From NCBI GenBank assembly GCA_945865355.1, contig CAMBDN010000128.1, positions 1 through 7,371 on the forward strand: a stretch of 7,371 nucleotides of DNA. Direction: 5' to 3'. The notes beneath the pieces are model-generated. The model saw only the letters and a list, made by a program, of their open reading frames with translations, had not been told where the DNA came from and searched no databases. The stretch comes from Legionella genomosp. 1. GTDB lineage: Bacteria; Pseudomonadota; Gammaproteobacteria; Legionellales; Legionellaceae. Positions 6,013 through 7,371 of the stretch are shown in pieces; position 1 is the stretch's first letter, and every line of letters begins with the position of its first letter. The position numbers and the translations under genes are program-made.

Positions 6013-7218
6013 ATGACAACTGAAGAAACTGTGTATGGTGAATTACTTCGTGGAACTGAAGAAGTGTTGCCAGAACAAGAGTTTGAAAAAAAACTACGGA
6101 AAGGGAAGCCGCTAAAAATTAAGGCTGGATTTGATCCTACCGCGCCTGATTTACATTTGGGCCACACTGTTTTGCTTAACAAGTTGCGGCAATTTCAATT
6201 ATATGGCCATGAGGTCATTTTTCTGGTTGGCGATTTTACAGCCATGATTGGTGACCCAACGGGTAAGAATATAACACGGGTGCCTTTAAGCCAAGAGGCT
6301 GTTTTAGAGAATGCAAAAACCTATCAGCACCAGGTATTCAAGATTCTTGACCCGGATAAAACCACAGTGAGCTTTAATTCTCAATGGTTGGGTCGCATGA
6401 CCGCTGTTGACTTGATCCTCTTGGCTGCGACACATACAGTGGCGAGGATGTTAGAGCGAGATGATTTCTATAAACGTTATTCAACAGGCCAGCCCATTGC
6501 AATCCATGAGTTTTTATATCCATTATTACAAGGATATGATTCGGTAGAACTAAAGGCGGATGTTGAGTTAGGAGGAACAGACCAGAAATTTAACCTATTA
6601 ATGGGACGCGAATTGCAAAAGCATTTCGGCCATGAGCCACAAGTGGTTATGATGACTCCGCTTATTGAGGGGTTGGATGGTGTAAAAAAAATGTCAAAGT
6701 CATTAAATAATTATGTGGGTATCAATGAGCCGGCTGAAATGATGTTTGGCAAGCTAATGTCAATATCTGATGATTTGATGTGGCGATATATAGATGTCTT
6801 AAGTTTCAAAACAAAAACTGAAATCGCAAAGATAAAACAAACAGTTGCAGATGGAGTAAATCCACGTGATGTAAAAATTAACTTCGCCAAGGAAATAGTT
6901 ACTCGTTTTCATGATCAAGGACAAGCAGAAGTTGTTCATCAAGCATTTGTCGAGCGATTTCAAAACAAGATAGTTCCAGATGATCTAGAAACGGCAAATG
7001 TTAGCTACGATGAGTTAATCAATATTGCGCAGTTGTTAAAGCAGGTCGATTTGACAGCCAGTACATCGGAAGCTATCCGCCTAATCAAACAGGGTGCTGT
7101 AAAGATAGATGGTGAAAAGATAGCGGATCCTGCATTGATTCTTGCCCCCAATCAAACCTATATCATACACGTTGGAAAGCGACGTTTGGCGAAGCTGTAT
7201 TTGCAGGGCCGAAAATAA
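6013..7218 (+). CDS. tyrS: Tyrosyl-tRNA synthetase, TyrZ-type
   Basis: Class I aminoacyl-tRNA synthetase that charges tRNA-Tyr with tyrosine in the cytoplasm. From ATG 6013 the protein has 401 residues. The HIGH motif appears as HLGH (48-51, in GFDPTAPDLHLGHT). Further synthetase stretches are GDFTAMIGDPTG (73-84) and ELGGTDQKFNLLMGR (185-199). The second signature is KMSKS (226-230), as in the TyrZ-type enzymes, not the KFGKT of E. coli TyrS. A C-terminal S4 RNA-binding domain covers about 340-401. The frame stays open upstream to a TTG at 5881, giving 445 residues, but that start has no ribosome site, overlaps the likely promoter start point, and would add 44 residues foreign to the family. 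ATG 6013 has a modest AAGG (5998-6001) 11 bases before it. The stop lies 13 bases before the rrn -35 box and no terminator intervenes. Confidence 0.97.
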   Translation: MTTEETVYGELLRGTEEVLPEQEFEKKLRKGKPLKIKAGFDPTAPDLHLGHTVLLNKLRQFQLYGHEVIFLVGDFTAMIGDPTGKNITRVPLSQEAVLENAKTYQHQVFKILDPDKTTVSFNSQWLGRMTAVDLILLAATHTVARMLERDDFYKRYSTGQPIAIHEFLYPLLQGYDSVELKADVELGGTDQKFNLLMGRELQKHFGHEPQVVMMTPLIEGLDGVKKMSKSLNNYVGINEPAEMMFGKLMSISDDLMWRYIDVLSFKTKTEIAKIKQTVADGVNPRDVKINFAKEIVTRFHDQGQAEVVHQAFVERFQNKIVPDDLETANVSYDELINIAQLLKQVDLTASTSEAIRLIKQGAVKIDGEKIADPALILAPNQTYIIHVGKRRLAKLYLQGRK

Positions 7219-7259
7219 TATCAAAAAGTGTTTGACATGGTGCGCCAGATGAGTAGAAT
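7207..7259 (+). promoter_or_regulatory. Strong rRNA operon promoter with UP-like element
   Basis: A perfect -35 TTGACA (7232-7237) is followed after 16 bases by TAGAAT (7254-7259, 5/6). The start would be near 7266, after a G/C-leaning discriminator (ACGCAGC), as typical for growth-rate and ppGpp-controlled rrn promoters. Upstream, 7211-7227 is A/T-rich (GAAAATAATATCAAAAA) at the position of an UP element bound by the alpha subunits of RNA polymerase. It overlaps the tyrS stop codon. The leader signals that follow make the assignment to a ribosomal operon secure. Confidence 0.85.
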
Positions 7260-7265
7260 ACGCAG

Positions 7266-7371
7266 CACGCCGGAAGGGCGAGATTCTTTAAAAACATGAA
7301 GACAAACTGTGTGGGCGCTCTGAGAAGAAGGAGTGCACAAAAGAACAGAAGTAAGCAGTAAAAGAAGTCAG
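7266..7371 (+). other. Start of the 16S rRNA precursor leader (partial, runs off the window)
   Basis: The leader contains, in order, signals known from gammaproteobacterial rrn operons. A boxB-like small hairpin pairs CGCC (7268-7271) with GGCG (7277-7280) around GGAAG. BoxA follows as GATTCTTTAAAA (7282-7293), close to E. coli TGCTCTTTAACA, the site for NusB-NusE loading and antitermination. Then comes a boxC-like CTGTGTGGGCGCTC (7307-7320), close to the E. coli leader sequence. Here GTG-gg-CGCTC (7311-7320) can pair with GAGTGCAC (7331-7338) around a 10-base loop. The last 30 bases are purine-rich. The mature 16S 5' end is not reached. Confidence 0.85.
7282..7293 (+). promoter_or_regulatory. 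boxA antitermination site
   Basis: GATTCTTTAAAA resembles the rrn boxA, with the CTTTAA core intact. It lies about 16 bases after the predicted transcription start and 13 bases before the boxC-like motif, the order seen in E. coli rrn leaders. It should recruit NusB-NusE and keep polymerase elongating through the untranslated rRNA genes. Confidence 0.75.

Overview
The window comes from an AT-rich gammaproteobacterium (roughly 40% G+C by eye). It carries five complete, intact protein genes plus one short dipeptide-like overlap pair (six CDS in all), and it ends inside the promoter and leader of a ribosomal RNA operon. The order M23 peptidase <- | -> tyrosyl-tRNA synthetase -> 16S rRNA is also known from Pseudomonas aeruginosa (around tyrZ), which supports the gammaproteobacterial placement. 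Low G+C and the general look of the proteins suggest Legionellales or a relative, but that is an impression and not proven by the sequence. No phage, transposase, CRISPR or defence gene is visible. This is ordinary core chromosome with some interesting non-coding stretches.

Layout: 1-162 is the upstream region of kup, with weak promoter candidates and a dyad. 163-2052 (+) is kup, a Kup/HAK/KT potassium transporter. 2053-2125 separates two convergent genes and holds two back-to-back hairpins that look like an interspersed repeat. 2126-3118 (-) is a secreted DUF1460 (NlpC/P60-type) amidase. Its 66-base upstream region is shared with the divergent spmA-spmB pair (3185-3790 and 3787-4320, +), two Gate-domain membrane proteins named after sporulation genes. 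spmB runs tail-to-tail, with only 2 bases between stop codons, into mepM (4323-5648, -), a membrane-anchored M23 murein endopeptidase. The 364-base gap 5649-6012 holds the mepM promoter, a possible cysteine-rich micro-ORF, short repeats and dyads, and the probable promoter and structured leader of tyrS. 6013-7218 (+) is tyrS (TyrZ-type, KMSKS). Thirteen bases after its stop begins a strong rrn promoter with an UP-element-like A/T tract, followed by boxB/boxA/boxC-like leader signals. The 16S gene itself lies beyond the right edge.

Themes: the middle of the window is a cell-envelope neighbourhood, with two different peptidoglycan hydrolases (an amidase and an endopeptidase) flanking the SpmA/SpmB membrane pair. 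The right part is a translation neighbourhood, where tyrS reads directly into an rRNA operon. I did not find a clearly new multi-gene system. The best leads are the SpmAB/peptidoglycan-hydrolase neighbourhood in a presumably non-sporulating bacterium, the tyrS leader region, and the overlap of the tyrS 3' end with the rrn promoter.
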